Shown here: piece by piece, positions 25,422-35,700 of the stretch | How the letters are laid out: each line of letters begins with the position of its first letter | Numbering within the stretch: position 1 is the first letter of the stretch | Assembly (NCBI GenBank): GCA_035294245.1 | Contig: DATGLG010000062.1 | Location: forward strand, 1-64,000 | Origin: DATGLG01 sp035294245 | GTDB taxonomy: Bacteria; Pseudomonadota; Alphaproteobacteria; JACZXZ01 | Direction: 5' to 3' | DNA: 64,000 nucleotides | Position numbers and translations under genes: made by a program | The notes under the pieces: generated by a model | What the model saw: the letters and a program-made list of their open reading frames with translations, nothing else | Database searches by the model: none | Told to the model about the DNA's origin: nothing

Positions 25422-26171
25422 ATGATCGTGCTGTTCACGGATTTCGGCCCGGCCGGCCCCTATGTGGGGCAGGTCAAGGCCGTGCTGTTGCGCGCGGCAC
25501 CTGCGGTTCCCGTCATCGATTTGGTCGCCGATGCGCCTTCCCATGACCCCAAGGCTTCGGCCTATCTTCTCGCCGCGCTCGCGAGCGAATTCGAGCCTCG
25601 GACCGTCTGCCTCGCGGTGATCGATCCCGGCGTGGGGGGTGAGCGCCGCGCCGCGATCGCCGAAATCGACGGGCGCTGGTATGTCGGACCCGATAACGGC
25701 TTGTTCGAGCCGCTCCTCCGCCGCGCCGGTCGGGCGCGCTGGTGGGAAATCACCTGGCGTCCCCAACGCTTGTCGTCGACCTTTCATGGCCGCGACCTTT
25801 TCGCGCCGATTGCCGCGCGCCTCGCGACGGGCGAGCATCCGGCGGCCTCGACACCGGGGGCGGCCTGGGCCGAGGCGCGCTCTATCGAGCTGCTGCGCCG
25901 CCCCGACTGGCCCGACGAGCTTCCGGCGATCATCTATATCGACCATTTCGGAAATGCGATGACCGGCACGCGGGCCGCGGCGCTCTCTGAGAAAACCCTG
26001 ATCGAGGTGCGGGGAAGGCGCATCCGGCGGGCGCGCCGCTTCGGTGACGTTCCTCCGGGCGAGGCAATCTGGTACGAGAATTCCAGCGGCCTCGCCGAAA
26101 TTGCCGTCAACCAGGGACGCGCGGATCGCGCGCTCGAGCTCGCGATCGGCGATGCCGTCGCCTTCCGCTGA
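25422..26171 (+). CDS. SAM hydroxide adenosyltransferase / S-adenosylmethionine hydrolase family (DUF62)
   Basis: 249 residues. The start MIVLFTDFGPAGPYVGQVKA is the family signature (LTDFG), and the catalytic triad regions VIDPGVGGERR and TFHGRDLFAPIAARL are intact. YVGPDNGLF and the NSSGL ending also match. These enzymes convert SAM and water to adenosine and methionine. The gene stands 57 bases after the kinase and could share its transcript. Physiological role is poorly known. Confidence 0.9.
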   Translation: MIVLFTDFGPAGPYVGQVKAVLLRAAPAVPVIDLVADAPSHDPKASAYLLAALASEFEPRTVCLAVIDPGVGGERRAAIAEIDGRWYVGPDNGLFEPLLRRAGRARWWEITWRPQRLSSTFHGRDLFAPIAARLATGEHPAASTPGAAWAEARSIELLRRPDWPDELPAIIYIDHFGNAMTGTRAAALSEKTLIEVRGRRIRRARRFGDVPPGEAIWYENSSGLAEIAVNQGRADRALELAIGDAVAFR

Positions 26172-26191
26172 GCGCCGCACCTCGGCTCAGG

Positions 26192-28234
26192 TCATTTCCC
26201 GAACAAGTTCTTGAGCAGGGACCCTGGATTGGGAACGTTGCCGCCCGGAGATCCCCCCGGCTTGACGCCCTGGATCAGCCCCTTCACGGCACCCTCCGCG
26301 TTCTGCTCGAGCGCGCCGGCGACATCGGGCTGGTAATGGAGGTCGTCCCAGCGCCCGGTTACGATCACCGGCACCACGATTCCGGCCTTGGCGAACTTGC
26401 CGCCTTGCCCCTGCGTGCTCGCGACCACCTTGGGCGTGATCCGATAATCCACCGTGCGCTTGGGCAGATCGCAAGTCCCGGCCCCTTTGACGCGAAGGAG
26501 CGGGGCGATCATCTCCAGATCCTTGTTGGTCAATATACCGTTGGCGATGGTGTAGCTCCCCGTGAGCGAGCTGAAATCCGTCTTCTCCTCGGAGCTCGAG
26601 CCCGAGTTGAGGAAGGCGCTCGACACGTTGCGCACCATGGCGGCGAGATTGATGCCCTTGATGGCGCCGTCGTGGAAGGCGATGTTGCCGTTGCCGTTGA
26701 GCGCCGAGACGAGTGCGCGCTGGCTGCGGCCCGTCGCCGTCCCGTTGAACTGCATGGCGCCCTTTCCCGAGAGCCGATCATTCCCGGTCGCGTCCTTGAG
26801 GAGCGGCTCGGCTTCGACGCCATCGAGCTTCATCGCCGCCTTGATCGTTGGAACGGCACCCCGCCCGTCGACCACGAGCTGGCCCTGGCCCTTGCCCTTG
26901 TAGAGGTTGAGCTCGGACAGATCGGCCGTCAGCAGGCCGTCCTTGAGCACCATCTCGAGGCGGCTCTGGTCGATCTTGAGCTTCTTCATCAGGATGCTGC
27001 CGACGGAGAACTTGAAATCGGCGTCGGCCAGCTTGAGCGGCGCGAGATCGATCGGATCGTCGCTCCATTCGCCGGGCGGCGCTTTCGTTGAGGATAGGGC
27101 GGGCGTCGCGCTCGGCGGCGATTTGGCGCCGGACGGCTTGGATTCCGGCTTCGCCGCAGCGCTGCCGGCCTCGCCCTCACCCATGTATTGATTGAGGTCG
27201 AGCTTGTCGAGATCGAGGCTCGCCACCACATGCGGCCGCGCGCCGCCGGTATCGAGAGTCACCTGGCCCTTGCCCTTCATGTCGTCGACGGCGATGGCGG
27301 CATCGGCGAAAGCGATGCGGTTGCCGGCCATCGACAGCTTGCCCTCGATGGACAACGGCCCGAAGCCCGGGCCGCCCGCCTTGATGGGCTGCCCGGCCCA
27401 AGCGGCGAGATCGCGCACGGAGGGCACGGACAGCTTCACGTTGCCATCGAGCGAGACCGGCTGCACCTTCGAGACATGGCCGTCGAAGCTCACGCTAATC
27501 GGCTTGGAATCGACCGCAAGCGTCAGCGGTCCGCCTTCGTTTGCAAGGAGACGCCCGAGCGCCTTGCCCTTGGCGGAGACCTTGATGGTCTGGTTGTTCC
27601 AATCGAGCTGTCCGTCGAGGCTGAAAGGGCTCTCGAGATCGGGCAGCTTCACGGTCATGGCGATCTTGCTGACGAGATAGCTCGTCCCGGTCCGGTCGTC
27701 CTGATAGGCAATCTGCCCGTCTTCTAGCTTGACCTCGCCGAGAGAGAGCTGACGGCCGGCAAGGAAGCCGCCGCCCTGCGACGATTGCGCCGGAGCGGGC
27801 GCCGCCTTGCCGGGCGCGGGCTTGGCTGGCGCGCTCTCCGCAGCCTTGGCGAAGACCCAGTTGGGACGCCCGCTCTTATCGACCTCGAGATAGATCGCGG
27901 GCTGAACAAGCACGAAGCGATCCACCTCGATGGCGCCGTGAAGAAGGGGCATCAGCTTGAGCTCGAACACGACCTGCTTCAGGGTCGCCATTTCCGCGTG
28001 CTTCGAGCCCGGCACGTTTCCGAACCCAACGTCATTCGCCTCGAGCGAAAGACTCGGGAAGATCGTGAAATGGATGGGGCCCTTGATCTTGAAGCTCCGG
28101 CCGGTCGCCTGCTGGACCGCCGCCTCGATCCTCGGCTTGTAAGTATCCACCGGGACGAAGCTCGGCACGATCAGCAGCGCTGCGATCACCAGCACGACCA
28201 GGATGCCGAGGCCGATCAATATGCGCTTGATCAT
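26192..28234 (-). CDS. AsmA family protein
   Basis: 680 residues. One N-terminal membrane anchor (about 5-28, ILIGLGILVVLVIAALLIV) is followed by DTYKPRIEAAVQQATGR, then IFPSLSLEANDVGFGN, the AsmA opening. The long periplasmic body is beta-rich with repeated GNIAFHDGAIKGINLA-type segments and a C-terminal AsmA_2 part (LRVKGAGTCDLPKRTVDY). A low-complexity Ala/Pro/Lys linker (about 125-140) and another near 370-390 interrupt it. Members are thought to carry lipids between the inner and outer membranes. No partner is adjacent. Confidence 0.9.
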   Translation of the reverse strand: MIKRILIGLGILVVLVIAALLIVPSFVPVDTYKPRIEAAVQQATGRSFKIKGPIHFTIFPSLSLEANDVGFGNVPGSKHAEMATLKQVVFELKLMPLLHGAIEVDRFVLVQPAIYLEVDKSGRPNWVFAKAAESAPAKPAPGKAAPAPAQSSQGGGFLAGRQLSLGEVKLEDGQIAYQDDRTGTSYLVSKIAMTVKLPDLESPFSLDGQLDWNNQTIKVSAKGKALGRLLANEGGPLTLAVDSKPISVSFDGHVSKVQPVSLDGNVKLSVPSVRDLAAWAGQPIKAGGPGFGPLSIEGKLSMAGNRIAFADAAIAVDDMKGKGQVTLDTGGARPHVVASLDLDKLDLNQYMGEGEAGSAAAKPESKPSGAKSPPSATPALSSTKAPPGEWSDDPIDLAPLKLADADFKFSVGSILMKKLKIDQSRLEMVLKDGLLTADLSELNLYKGKGQGQLVVDGRGAVPTIKAAMKLDGVEAEPLLKDATGNDRLSGKGAMQFNGTATGRSQRALVSALNGNGNIAFHDGAIKGINLAAMVRNVSSAFLNSGSSSEEKTDFSSLTGSYTIANGILTNKDLEMIAPLLRVKGAGTCDLPKRTVDYRITPKVVASTQGQGGKFAKAGIVVPVIVTGRWDDLHYQPDVAGALEQNAEGAVKGLIQGVKPGGSPGGNVPNPGSLLKNLFGK

Positions 28235-28443
28235 AAGACCCCCACGCTATGACATCGTCGACGTCTTTGCCATTCTAATGTCGGCTTCCGCCGGGTCAAA
28301 GCACGCGCGGCCGCGCAAGAGACCGAGGCAATCGCCCGCAAGCGGCGCCGTGGCCTCGCGAGGGCCACAGCGCGAGAGGCAGACGCCCGGAAGCCTGTCG
28401 TGATCATGACATTTGCTTGAAAGAGGATGCCTAATACTCTGCT

Positions 28444-28497
28444 TTTACAATGAAAAACTTCGGCGATATCGAGGGTCACAATCGAAATTCGCGAATT
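28444..28497 (+). promoter_or_regulatory. Candidate promoter and palindromic operator of the DSF synthase gene
   Basis: TTTACA (28444-28449), 17 bases, TATCGA (28467-28472) form a plausible sigma70 promoter. The perfect 12-bp palindrome AATTCGCGAATT (28486-28497) begins about 14 bases after the -10, where a repressor could block initiation. A small hairpin GCCCG-TTAAA-CGGGC (28544-28558) lies in the leader, before the GAGGAGG ribosome site. The 361-base gap between AsmA and this gene holds nothing else recognisable. Confidence 0.4.
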
Positions 28498-28595
28498 ACT
28501 CTGGCGATGTTCGCGCATCGTGACTAGACTGATGGCCACGAAGGCCCGTTAAACGGGCTGGCAAACAAGGTGGGGTCATCGAGGAGGGCGGCACA

Positions 28596-29633
28596 ATGCG
28601 TGTCTACGGACAAAATCTAGGGGTGTCTCAGCTTGAGGGGTCGACAGGGCATCGCGGGCCAGGCGGTGCAACGCGCATGGCAGCGCTGGCGACGGAGCGT
28701 CGCCGGGTTTCCGAGCGCGCAGCGGATGTGGTCGGCTTGCGACAAGACGCGGGCGAGCCGGCGCACGAGGACTGGCTGCGCCGGCTCGATACGTTCGAGC
28801 AGCTGGAGCTGGCGTTCGACGAGCAGGACCGCATCCTATGGTGCTTCATGGATCCACCGGGGCGGCCGAGCGTGACCTTCAAGATGGTGCAGGAGGGGCG
28901 CACCCTTCAGCGCTCGATCCAACAGCTGTTTCGCGAGCGGCCGGGGGCCGCGGAAGCGCCGATCCGCTACATGGTGTGGTCCTCGAAGATCCCGGGAATT
29001 TACAATCTCGGCGGCGATTTGCGGCTGTTCGCCGAATTGATCCGGAAGCGCGATCGCGAGGGCCTGCTTGCCTACGCGACCGCCTGTATCGATGTGGTCT
29101 ACGGCAACGCCGTCAATCTCGATCTGCCGCTCGTGACGATCGCACTCGTGCGCGGTGATGCGCTTGGGGGCGGGTTCGAATGCGCTCTCTCCTGCAGCCT
29201 CGTCATCGCCGAGCGCAGCGCCAAGTTCGGACTTCCCGAGATGCTGTTCAATCTCTTCCCCGGGATGGGCGCCTATAGCCTGATCAGCCGGCGCATCGGT
29301 GCCGCGCAAGCCGAGCGCATCATCATGAGCGCACGCATCTATACGGCCGAGGAGCTCTATGAGCTGGGGCTGGTGGATGTGCTTGCCGATGACGGCGCAG
29401 GCGAGGCCGCGGTCTTCGACTACGTCGAGCAATACGGTCGCCGCCATAGCGCCCATTGCGCCGTCTACAATGTGCGGCGAAGGGTAAACCCGCTGGGCTA
29501 TGACGAGCTGCTCGACGTCACTCAAATGTGGGTGGAATCGGCGCTCGCGCTCGGGGAGTCCGATCTGCGCCGCATGGAGCGTCTGGTGGCGGCGCAGGAG
29601 CGCCGCGCCGCAGCCCTGGGCCGCAGCGCCTGA
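28596..29633 (+). CDS. rpfF: DSF-family quorum-sensing signal synthase (RpfF-like crotonase)
   Basis: 345 residues. Crotonase-fold enzymes of this group dehydrate 3-hydroxyacyl-ACP and hydrolyse the thioester to release cis-2-unsaturated fatty acid signals (DSF/BDSF). Diagnostic segments are YNLGGDLRLFAELIR, ALGGGFECALSC with Glu195, FGLPEMLFNLFPGMGAYS with Glu215 (20 residues apart, as the two catalytic Glu of Xanthomonas RpfF, E141/E161), and the C-terminal MWVESALALGESDLRRM, close to RpfF. The protein carries about 55 extra N-terminal residues. The ATG at 28596 has a perfect GAGGAGG. It is convergent (45 bases) with an RpfC-like kinase. Fatty acid chain length cannot be predicted. Confidence 0.88.
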   Translation: MRVYGQNLGVSQLEGSTGHRGPGGATRMAALATERRRVSERAADVVGLRQDAGEPAHEDWLRRLDTFEQLELAFDEQDRILWCFMDPPGRPSVTFKMVQEGRTLQRSIQQLFRERPGAAEAPIRYMVWSSKIPGIYNLGGDLRLFAELIRKRDREGLLAYATACIDVVYGNAVNLDLPLVTIALVRGDALGGGFECALSCSLVIAERSAKFGLPEMLFNLFPGMGAYSLISRRIGAAQAERIIMSARIYTAEELYELGLVDVLADDGAGEAAVFDYVEQYGRRHSAHCAVYNVRRRVNPLGYDELLDVTQMWVESALALGESDLRRMERLVAAQERRAAALGRSA

Positions 29634-29678
29634 CGGCACGACCAGCCGCCGCGCAAGACGCAACGCGCGGAGGCGCGC

Positions 29679-32243
29679 CTAGGATCTGATCCCGCTGCCG
29701 CGGCGCTCGCGCATATATTGCACGAGCGCCGTGCGCAGGCGCGAGAACTCGGAATCGATGCGGGCCACATAGTCGCGTGCGCCGCGCTCGAACTCGAGGG
29801 ACCCAACGCTGCGGAGAGAAGCGAGCAGCTGATAAAGCTGCGTGCCGCCGATGTTGACGGCGCTTCCGCGCAAGCCGTGGACCAGCTCGCGAAAATCACG
29901 CAGATTGCGGGCGCGCGCCGCGTCGCCGAGCTGCGCGACGATCGCCTCGCCGTCGGCGATGAAGTCTTCGATCAGGCTGTCGACGAAATCGCCGCCCGAG
30001 CCGAGGCGCTCAAGATCGTCGAGCGTCCTGCGGTCGATCACCGGCTGGCCGTCGCCGCTGAAGCGCGGATGGGTCAGGACATTGGGACCGAAATTGACCG
30101 GCTCCTCCTGAGCCGCCGCGCCCGCCACGGGCATCCTCCGAACGAGGTCCTCGATCGTATCGAGGAGCCGCGCCGGCTCGATGGGCTTGGTGAGGCAGGC
30201 ATCCATGCCGGCCTCCTCGGCCTGCTGTCGCGCCTCGGGGGTGGCATCCGCGGTCAGTCCGATGATCGGCATCCGCGGTTGACCGAGACTGGCATAGCGG
30301 TAGAGCTTGGTGGCCTCGACCCCGCTCATCACCGGCATTTGAAAATCGGTGAGCAAGGCGTCGAAGGCCTCGCGATCGAGCGCCTCGAGCGCCTCCTCGC
30401 CGTTGCCGACCATTTTCACCTGATGACCTGCCCTCTCGAGTATCTTGGCGGTCACCCGGCGATTGACCAGATTGTCCTCCGCGACCAGTAGCCTAAGGCG
30501 GCGATGGGAGCGGACCCGCTGGGCGGCACCCGGCCGCTCCGCTGCGCGCGCTCGCGCGAGGGCGGCCCTCACGGCCCCAAAGAGGAGCGTCTCGCCGCCA
30601 TCCGCCGGAACGAGCGAGATGTAGTCCCGCTCGGCGGCGGCGTAGGAGGGCCGTCCCATCGTCGGATCGAAAATCAGAACGGCGCGAAGGGCAGCTCGGG
30701 AAGCGTCGATCCGGCTGAGCTCCTCGGCGAAGCGCCGCGGATCGAGGTCGAGGCCCCGCCCATCGGCAATCACGATCGGCCAGCCATCGGGGCCGTGCGT
30801 GTTGACGAGAAGGGCGCGCATCGCGGCCCGCGTCGTGCGCACGCTGGTGGCGGGAAGACCCCATTCCGACAAGCGGCGGCACAGCGCGGCCGCCTCTTCC
30901 TCGTGCGCCGAGACGACGACGGCGCTGCACCCCGTTGCCGCGAGGATATGCGGCTCCTCTGCGCCGTCGAGATCGCAGGCAAGCTCGAACCAAAACATGC
31001 TCCCCTGGCCAGGCTCGCTGTCGACGCCGATGCGGCCGCCCATCGCCTCCACGAGATGCTTGCTGATGGTGAGTCCCAGCCCCGTTCCACCGACATGCCG
31101 CGTCGCAGCGTCATCAGCCTGGGTAAAGCTCTCGAAGATGCGGTCGCGCGCCGCCGCCGCGATTCCGATCCCGGTGTCCCGCACCTCGAAACGCAGTTGC
31201 GCACGCCCCTCTTTGCCGCCCTCCATCGCCGCGACCCGAACCAGGATGCCGCCCGATGGCGTGAACTTCAGCGCGTTCGAGCAAAGGTTCAGCAGGATCT
31301 GCCGGAGGTATTGGGCGTCGGCGCGCAGGCGATAAGGCGTTGCGGCCGCGATATGGGTCGCGAACCAGAGGCCGCGCGCCCGTGCCTGAGGCTCCATGAT
31401 CGTCGCGATTCCGGCGATCAGCTCGTGGAGGTCGAAGGCGACCGGATGGAGAGAGGTCTTGCCGGCCTCGATCTTGGCGAGATCGAGGATGTCGTCGATG
31501 AGCGACAGCAGTGACCGGCCCGAGGCGTGGATCGTCGCGACCATGTCGCGCTGCTCATGGTCGAGGCTGGCATCGCTGAGCAGGTCGCTCATGCCGATGA
31601 TGGCGTTGAGCGGGGTTCGCAGTTCGTGGCTCATATTCGCGAGGAAGCGGCTCTTGGCCTGGTTGGCTTCCTCCGCCTGGGCCTTCGCTCTGGTGAGCTT
31701 GGTGAGGAGCGTCGAGGCATAGGCGGGGATGAGCACGAGCGCGGCAAGCAGCCCCGCCGACAGATAGGCCTGACCCCGCCAATAGGGGCTGAATGCGATC
31801 ACCAGCGCGAAGCCGGCGACGCTCAGCGCCGCCGAGCCGTAGAGATAGCGATGGCCGTAGCGGAAGCCGTTTCCGAGAATGAGCCAGAGATAGAAGGGAT
31901 ACCAGAAGGCGGTCGCCCCTCCGCCGGAGTAGAGGAAGACCGAAAGCGCCGTGATATCGAGGAGAGCGCCGCAGACGCGCCGCACAACCGAGGCCGCCGG
32001 CATGACGAGGATGTGCGCGACGATGAGCAGGGAGAGCGGGAAATAGAGCGAGGCTACGCCGATCGGATGCCCGGCTTGGGGCGTGCCGCCGCTCAAAAGG
32101 AGCGGCACGCCGCAATAGAGCACCGTGAGCAGCCCGATGCCAACGCGAATCAGCGCCTGCTCGTGCTCGCTGTCCGGGCGCCGCGACAACCTGCTGCGCA
32201 ACCGGCGATAAACCCCGCACACCTGGCCGCTCAAATCACCCAT
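29679..32243 (-). CDS. rpfC: RpfC-like hybrid sensor kinase: multi-TM input, HisKA-HATPase, receiver, Hpt
   Basis: About 854 residues. The N-terminus RRPDSEHEQALIRVGIG resembles the DSF-sensing N-terminus of RpfC, followed by about five to six membrane segments to residue 180. HisKA has His206 (SHELRTPLNAIIGMSDLL); HATPase motifs are NLCSNALKF, DTGIGI and GGTGLGL. A degenerate receiver-like region precedes a true receiver (LLVAEDNLVNRRV, phospho-Asp in LLTDFQMPVMSG). The C-terminal Hpt has its His in ELVHGLRGSAVNIGG. This is the full RpfC order. The start at 32243 is preferred; a GTG at 32282 is possible. It lies 156 bases downstream of the receiver-kinase gene and tail to tail with rpfF. Confidence 0.85.
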   Translation of the reverse strand: MGDLSGQVCGVYRRLRSRLSRRPDSEHEQALIRVGIGLLTVLYCGVPLLLSGGTPQAGHPIGVASLYFPLSLLIVAHILVMPAASVVRRVCGALLDITALSVFLYSGGGATAFWYPFYLWLILGNGFRYGHRYLYGSAALSVAGFALVIAFSPYWRGQAYLSAGLLAALVLIPAYASTLLTKLTRAKAQAEEANQAKSRFLANMSHELRTPLNAIIGMSDLLSDASLDHEQRDMVATIHASGRSLLSLIDDILDLAKIEAGKTSLHPVAFDLHELIAGIATIMEPQARARGLWFATHIAAATPYRLRADAQYLRQILLNLCSNALKFTPSGGILVRVAAMEGGKEGRAQLRFEVRDTGIGIAAAARDRIFESFTQADDAATRHVGGTGLGLTISKHLVEAMGGRIGVDSEPGQGSMFWFELACDLDGAEEPHILAATGCSAVVVSAHEEEAAALCRRLSEWGLPATSVRTTRAAMRALLVNTHGPDGWPIVIADGRGLDLDPRRFAEELSRIDASRAALRAVLIFDPTMGRPSYAAAERDYISLVPADGGETLLFGAVRAALARARAAERPGAAQRVRSHRRLRLLVAEDNLVNRRVTAKILERAGHQVKMVGNGEEALEALDREAFDALLTDFQMPVMSGVEATKLYRYASLGQPRMPIIGLTADATPEARQQAEEAGMDACLTKPIEPARLLDTIEDLVRRMPVAGAAAQEEPVNFGPNVLTHPRFSGDGQPVIDRRTLDDLERLGSGGDFVDSLIEDFIADGEAIVAQLGDAARARNLRDFRELVHGLRGSAVNIGGTQLYQLLASLRSVGSLEFERGARDYVARIDSEFSRLRTALVQYMRERRGSGIRS

Positions 32244-32399
32244 CGATGCCCCGATCCATCGTGGCGCGAGAGCGCCGCGCACGCAACCCGATGCTCCCTA
32301 AGCGACCATAACAAGCCGTAAAGATTCCCTGGCATTTGCGACAATTCTCGGCTTCCCGGCGGACGCGGCGCAAGGGGAACCCCGCTTCCATGCGACCTG

Positions 32400-33986
<1,587 letters not shown>

Positions 33987-34119
33987 GCGATCCTGTTTTG
34001 CATGAGCCTCGTCCGCAGCCCCGCTCGGTGCCGTTTGCCTGTGAATCGCGGTCTAGTTACGACGACTCATCAAATGCCGGCAGCTTCTCGGACGCGAGTT
34101 AATTGGCGCACGGGGAATT

Positions 34120-34148
34120 ATAGTATGCCCCCTCCCTCGTGCTTACAA
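34120..34148 (-). promoter_or_regulatory. Candidate promoter of the receiver-PAS-kinase gene
   Basis: On the minus strand TTGTAA (34143-34148), 17 bases, TACTAT (34120-34125); an exact TATAAT overlaps three bases further on. It lies about 135 bases before the ATG at 33986, in a 329-base divergent gap shared with trpB2. Confidence 0.45.
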
Positions 34149-34179
34149 CATAAGCGCCTCGAAATAAGTATTGGCGGCG

Positions 34180-34195
34180 TTAAGCATTTATTAAC
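34180..34195. promoter_or_regulatory. CtrA box (TTAA-N7-TTAA)
   Basis: TTAAGCATTTATTAAC matches the canonical CtrA binding site TTAA-N7-TTAA, with a C after the second half; because a G precedes the first half, the site also reads TTAA-N7-TTAAC on the other strand. It sits about 75 bases upstream of the predicted start site of the receiver-PAS-kinase and about 120 bases before trpB2. The spacing and AT content stand out in a GC-rich genome. Confidence 0.55.
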
Positions 34196-34219
34196 CGCTC
34201 CGCCGATGCCGCGGCCAAG

Positions 34220-34270
34220 GAGAGCCGCCGCGCCAACCGCCGGAGAATTTCTCGGCGGTTGCCGGCTCTC
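34220..34270 (+). other. Long two-tier hairpin in the trpB2 leader
   Basis: Outer arms GAGAGCCG (34220-34227) and CGGCTCTC (34263-34270) enclose inner arms CAACCGCCG (34234-34242) and CGGCGGTTG (34253-34261). The following TGTTTCGCCTTTAG has no clean U tract, so it is not a standard terminator. It ends 45 bases before the trpB2 start and could be an attenuator, RNA stabiliser or protein site. Confidence 0.5.
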
Positions 34271-34315
34271 TGTTTCGCCTTTAGATTGCCCCAGCAGCCA
34301 ACGGGCGGAGGCTTC

Positions 34316-35683
34316 ATGCGGGACACGGTCAAGTATCAGCTCGACGAGAGCGCCATCCCGACGACGTGGTACAACATCGTCGCCGACCTGCCGCGCAAAC
34401 CGGAGCCGGTCCTGCATCCCGCCACTCTACAGCCGATTGGTCCGGCGGATCTCGAACCCCTCTTCCCGCTTTCCCTGATTCAGCAGGAGGTTTCGGCGGA
34501 ACGTGCGATCGAGATTCCACGTCCCGTGCGCGATATCTACCGGCAGTGGCGTCCGACGCCGCTTTTTCGCGCAAAGCGGCTTGAGCGGGCGCTCGATACG
34601 CCTGCAAGGATTTATTACAAGTACGAAGGCGTGAGCCCGGCGGGAAGCCATAAGCCCAACACCGCCGTCGCCCAGGCGTTCTACAACAAGGAAGCCGGCG
34701 TGAAGCGCCTCACCACCGAGACCGGCGCTGGGCAATGGGGCTCATCCCTTGCCTTCGCCGGCGCGCTCTTCGGCCTCGAAGTCAAGGTGTTCATGGTGAA
34801 GGTGAGCTTCCAGCAGAAGCCCTATCGCCGCGCGCTCATGGAATCCTGGGGAGCCGGATGCGTGGCGAGCCCGAGCAGCGAAACCGAGGCCGGCCGGCGC
34901 ATCCTTGCCGAGCAGCCGGACTCGACGGGGAGTCTCGGCATCGCCATCAGCGAAGCCGTCGAGATCGCGGCCCAGCGCGCCGACACCAAATACGCGCTCG
35001 GCAGCGTGCTCAACCACGTCCTGCTGCATCAGACGGTCATCGGCGACGAGGCCCTTCGTCAACTCGAGATGGCGGACGACTATCCGGACATCGTCATCGG
35101 CTGCACGGGTGGGGGCAGCAATTTCGCGGGCATCGCCTTTCCCTTCCTGGGCGCCCAGCTTCGCGGCGGACGGAAAGTGCGGGCGATCGCGGTCGAGCCG
35201 GCCGCCTGCCCGACCCTCACTCGCGGGAAATATGCCTATGATTACGGCGATACGGGGCATCTCACGCCGCTCGTCAAGATGCACACCTTGGGCTCGGGAT
35301 TCGTGCCACCGGGATTCCACGCCGGTGGACTGCGCTATCACGGCATGGCGCCTTTGGTGAGCCTCGTCCAGGAGCTTGGGCTCATCGAATCCCGCGCCTA
35401 TCACCAGAAGGCCTGTTTCGAGGCAGGCCTCACTTTCGCACGGACGGAAGGCGTCTTACCCGCACCGGAAGCGAATCACGCGGTCAAGGCCGCCATCGAC
35501 GAGGCCCTGCGCTGTAAGGAGGACGGTGCAAGCCGCACGATCCTCTTCAATCTCAGCGGTCACGGCCATTTCGACATGCAGGCCTATATGGACTATTTCG
35601 CCGGCAAGCTCGAGGACCGCGACTACGATGCCGCGGCGCTCACGAAGGCTCTGGCCGCCCTGCCGCAAGTCGCCGCCGAGTAG
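34316..35683 (+). CDS. Tryptophan synthase beta-like protein, TrpB2 type
   Basis: 455 residues, longer than TrpB1 (about 400), as usual for TrpB2. It is a PLP enzyme expected to make tryptophan from indole and serine, often without TrpA. Motifs are WRPTPLFRAKRLE, the PLP Lys113 in GSHKPNTAVAQAF, ETGAGQWGSSLAFA, phosphate loop GCTGGGSNFAG and FNLSGHGHFD. The ATG at 34316 follows GGGCGGAGG. No trpA or other trp gene is nearby, fitting a stand-alone salvage or alternative role. It follows a structured leader and a CtrA box. Confidence 0.9.
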   Translation: MRDTVKYQLDESAIPTTWYNIVADLPRKPEPVLHPATLQPIGPADLEPLFPLSLIQQEVSAERAIEIPRPVRDIYRQWRPTPLFRAKRLERALDTPARIYYKYEGVSPAGSHKPNTAVAQAFYNKEAGVKRLTTETGAGQWGSSLAFAGALFGLEVKVFMVKVSFQQKPYRRALMESWGAGCVASPSSETEAGRRILAEQPDSTGSLGIAISEAVEIAAQRADTKYALGSVLNHVLLHQTVIGDEALRQLEMADDYPDIVIGCTGGGSNFAGIAFPFLGAQLRGGRKVRAIAVEPAACPTLTRGKYAYDYGDTGHLTPLVKMHTLGSGFVPPGFHAGGLRYHGMAPLVSLVQELGLIESRAYHQKACFEAGLTFARTEGVLPAPEANHAVKAAIDEALRCKEDGASRTILFNLSGHGHFDMQAYMDYFAGKLEDRDYDAAALTKALAALPQVAAE

Positions 35684-35700
35684 ACGCCCGGCGCAACCGA

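Noticed and set aside
23901..26180. 759-codon minus-strand frame
   Set aside because: Antisense to the multi-PAS kinase and the SAM hydrolase gene, both with clear motifs; a GC-driven shadow.
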